Shown: piece after piece, positions 19,608-19,902 of the stretch
How positions within the stretch are numbered: position 1 is the first letter of the stretch
Layout of the letters: each line of letters opens with the position of its first letter
DNA from: an uncultured Marmoricola sp.
Lineage (GTDB): Bacteria > Actinomycetota > Actinomycetes > Propionibacteriales > Nocardioidaceae
Reading direction: 5' to 3'
Length of the DNA stretch: 19,902 bases
NCBI RefSeq assembly: GCF_943913695.1
Contig: NZ_CALTZE010000076.1
Span: forward strand, 1-19,902
The notes under the pieces: generated by a model
Told to the model about the DNA's origin: nothing
Database searches by the model: none
Seen by the model: only the letters and a program-made list of their open reading frames with translations
Position numbers and translations under genes: made by a program

Positions 19608-19902
19608 CGAGGAGGTCGAGGAGGCTCGAGCCTGGCCCGACGGAGGAGGGCCGGGCTGAGCCGTCACGAGACCCTCGGGGAGGTCGTCTCTCGTCGGACG
19701 GGGTCTCGAGGCTCGCTTCGCTCGCACCTCGACCACCGGGCGCGGGCTGGGGTGGTCGAGGTGCCCGAGCGCCAGCGAGGGCCTCGAGACCCGGTGGGCC
19801 GGAGGCGGGGCCTCGTCGGACGCTCCCTGAGGAGCCTCGCGAGGGATGAGCGGGGCGTCACGAAGGGGGTGCGGCCCTTCGTGGCTCGCTTCGCTCGCGC
19901 CT
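19585..19902. repeat. Hairpin-repeat mosaic, right edge; no gene
   Basis: No gene is seen. Hairpin units of the same family as at 1-628 occur at about 19702-19734 (GGTCTCGAG...CTCGACC around GCTCGCTTCGCTCGC) and inverted at about 19754-19791 (GGTCGAG...CTCGAGACC around GCGCCAGCG). The stretch 19821-19867 (CGCTCCCTGAGGAGCC... GGCGTCACGAAGG) is an inverted copy of the sequence between hairpins at the left edge (about 195-240). The array continues beyond the window. Confidence 0.8.

Overview
The window is about 70% G+C. Its gene content points to a high-GC actinobacterium, most likely of the Nocardioidaceae (Nocardioides-like): an actinobacterial bifunctional dCTP deaminase, a DtxR/IdeR-type iron box, an Rv0338c-like membrane Fe-S protein, secreted proteins with Ala-rich leaders, and hairpin repeats of the GGTCTCGAG...CTCGACC type. 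The species is an inference.

Layout. 1-628 holds no credible gene; it is a mosaic of 35-bp hairpin repeats in a roughly 139-bp tandem unit. A tRNA-Gly(CCC) follows at 629-701 (-). Then come an SGNH esterase and dcd (both -, probably one transcript), divergent from an iron-regulated siderophore-interacting protein (+). From 3407 to 12339 lie three long minus-strand genes: a secreted CocE/X-Pro-peptidase-like hydrolase, a 1352-residue heterodisulfide-reductase-like Fe-S membrane protein with a very long repetitive tail, and a secreted metal-dependent hydrolase. An IS30-family element (12514-13738) follows. After it are an IclR-family regulator (-), a small secreted HAD-like protein (+), a glycosidase-like lipoprotein (-), and hutH-hutU (+), the first two steps of histidine degradation. 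The last 318 bases return to the same hairpin-repeat family as the left edge.

Most notable signals. (1) A 73-bp palindromic intergenic element is present four times in 10.5 kb, each time just beyond the 3' end of a minus-strand gene. The fourth copy is split by the IS30 element, and removing the IS plus one copy of a 3-bp duplication restores exactly 73 bp. (2) A 16-18-bp hairpin-like palindrome with an invariant core (TACCAACGAGTA) and a compensated outer stem sits 3-4 nt before the start codons of the two large secreted hydrolases. (3) The Fe-S protein carries ten SLFD motifs, the last at its extreme C-terminus, in an acidic disordered tail. (4) The hutH upstream region contains two nested dyads 53 bp apart plus an 18-bp perfect palindrome.

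How the genes relate. dcd (pyrimidine nucleotides), the siderophore-interacting protein (iron) and hutHU (histidine to imidazolone propionate) are independent functions. The nearby IclR regulator is a plausible hut regulator. The rest of the hut pathway is not in the window.
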